A stretch of 64,000 nucleotides of DNA, from positions 62,001 through 126,000 of the forward strand of contig NZ_BAPV01000002.1 of the NCBI RefSeq assembly GCF_025995175.1, in the 5' to 3' direction. The notes below the pieces were generated by a model, which was given only the letters and a program-made list of their open reading frames with translations, had not been told where the DNA came from and made no database searches. Each line of letters starts with the position of its first letter. Position 1 is the stretch's first letter. This DNA is from Asaia krungthepensis NRIC 0535 (GTDB taxonomy: Bacteria > Pseudomonadota > Alphaproteobacteria > Acetobacterales > Acetobacteraceae). The position numbers and the translations under genes are program-made. Positions 63,475 through 64,000 of this stretch are shown here, piece after piece.

Positions 63475-64000
63475 TCAGGAGAAATCTGCCGTATCCGGAT
63501 GAGGCCCGGTGCGGCCGTCCTTGCGGTCGAGAGTCGCAATGCGTGCCATATCGTCTTCGTCGAGCGTGAAGTCGAAGACATCGAAATTTTCATCAATCCG
63601 CTTCTGATGGGCTGATTTGGGGATGACAATATTGCCCTGATCCAGGTGCCAGCGGATCGTGACCTGTCCGGGCGTTTTGCCGTGCTTTCGGGCGATGCTT
63701 GTGATGATCTCGCCATCCAGCCCTGTCCCACGTCCGAGTGGGCTCCAGGCTTCTGTCCGGATATCGAGCGACTCGTTGAAGGCGCGCAATTCCTTTTGCT
63801 GGAAGGCCGGATGCAGTTCGATCTGGTTGAGCACGGGCTTGACCCCCGTTTCCTCGATCAGACGGGTCAGATGCTCGGGCTGGAAATTGCAAACGCCAAT
63901 CGAGCGGATGCGACCCTCGTTTTTGAGTTGAATCATCGCTTTCCAGCTTTCGACGAAAAGGTCCGTTTTCGGCATCGGCCAGTGGATCAGATACAGGTCG
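63475..64000 (-). CDS. Aldo/keto reductase (5' end beyond the window)
   Basis: About 175 codons of the C-terminal part of an aldo-keto reductase are present; the frame continues past the right edge (DLYLIHWP is read at the edge, the classic family motif after the catalytic Tyr/Lys region). IGVCNFQPEHL, NQIELHPAF, and the cofactor-binding IPKSAHQKRIDEN stretch are clear. It is like 2,5-diketogluconate reductase (DkgA/DkgB) and other NADPH-dependent reductases, which fits a ketogluconate-making organism. The ending Asp-Thr-Ala-Asp-Phe-Ser is intact. Confidence 0.88.
   Translation of the reverse strand, partial: DLYLIHWPMPKTDLFVESWKAMIQLKNEGRIRSIGVCNFQPEHLTRLIEETGVKPVLNQIELHPAFQQKELRAFNESLDIRTEAWSPLGRGTGLDGEIITSIARKHGKTPGQVTIRWHLDQGNIVIPKSAHQKRIDENFDVFDFTLDEDDMARIATLDRKDGRTGPHPDTADFS

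Overview
The window looks like chromosomal DNA of an acetic acid bacterium (Acetobacteraceae, of the Asaia/Gluconobacter/Kozakia kind). The main reasons are a split periplasmic PQQ polyol dehydrogenase with a separate small membrane anchor (SldB-SldA), a second alcohol/sugar-acid dehydrogenase pair (GMC flavoprotein plus a gluconate 2-dehydrogenase subunit 3-like protein), an FNR-type regulator beside OmpW, high GC, and dispersed GGGGC/GCCCC palindromic repeats in the gaps. About 53 protein genes are supported; no tRNA, rRNA, CRISPR array or transposase gene was seen.

Layout. 1-7.4 kb: a partial divergent gene at the left edge, a YeeZ-like SDR, an unknown lipoprotein, sldBA with a strong terminator, a GT4 glycosyltransferase and two small genes. 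7.4-14.3 kb: dcd, a Fur-box-preceded dehydrogenase pair, murA, the FNR regulator and divergent ompW. 14.3-22.4 kb: a decayed YeiH-type fragment, a TonB receptor, glpQ, a HAD phosphatase, a Nudix protein, htpG and a small protein resembling a phage-associated domain. 22.4-28.4 kb: an iron-siderophore operon (TonB receptor, two small membrane proteins, PepSY protein) divergent from a MarR-GNAT fusion. 28.4-36.5 kb: a DUF1460 protein, an MFS sugar transporter, and a polyol operon (DeoR regulator, PfkB kinase, GatZ-like protein, SDR polyol dehydrogenase), then a Nudix protein and a PsiE-like protein. 37-47.1 kb: an SBF/YfeH transporter, MscS channel, sugar isomerase/epimerase-like protein, Na+/H+ antiporter, and a YhaO-YhaN nuclease/ATPase pair. 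47.1-58.7 kb: SDRs, a LysR-SDR divergent pair, an RND pump followed by an S9 peptidase and an L,D-transpeptidase, and a LysR-Rieske oxygenase divergent pair. 58.8-64 kb: aspA, an MgtC-like protein, dnaB, a small secreted protein and a partial aldo-keto reductase.

How it works together: periplasmic oxidation (SldBA) fits the oxidative-fermentation lifestyle, while the 31-35 kb operon supplies an intracellular route. The GatZ-like protein has no GatY aldolase partner here, so the most economical reading is galactitol to tagatose, to tagatose 6-phosphate, to fructose 6-phosphate by a 4-epimerase. The DeoR gene is preceded by a perfect 10-bp inverted repeat. Iron control is suggested at two places by Fur-like palindromes (8.43 kb and 27.19 kb).

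The strongest leads for novelty are the GMC/subunit 3 pair with ferredoxin-spaced cysteines but no cytochrome partner or export signal, the GatZ operon without GatY, the MarR-GNAT fusion facing a siderophore operon across nested palindromes, the orphan phage-like domain protein, and the two-hairpin dispersed repeat element present in at least two full copies.
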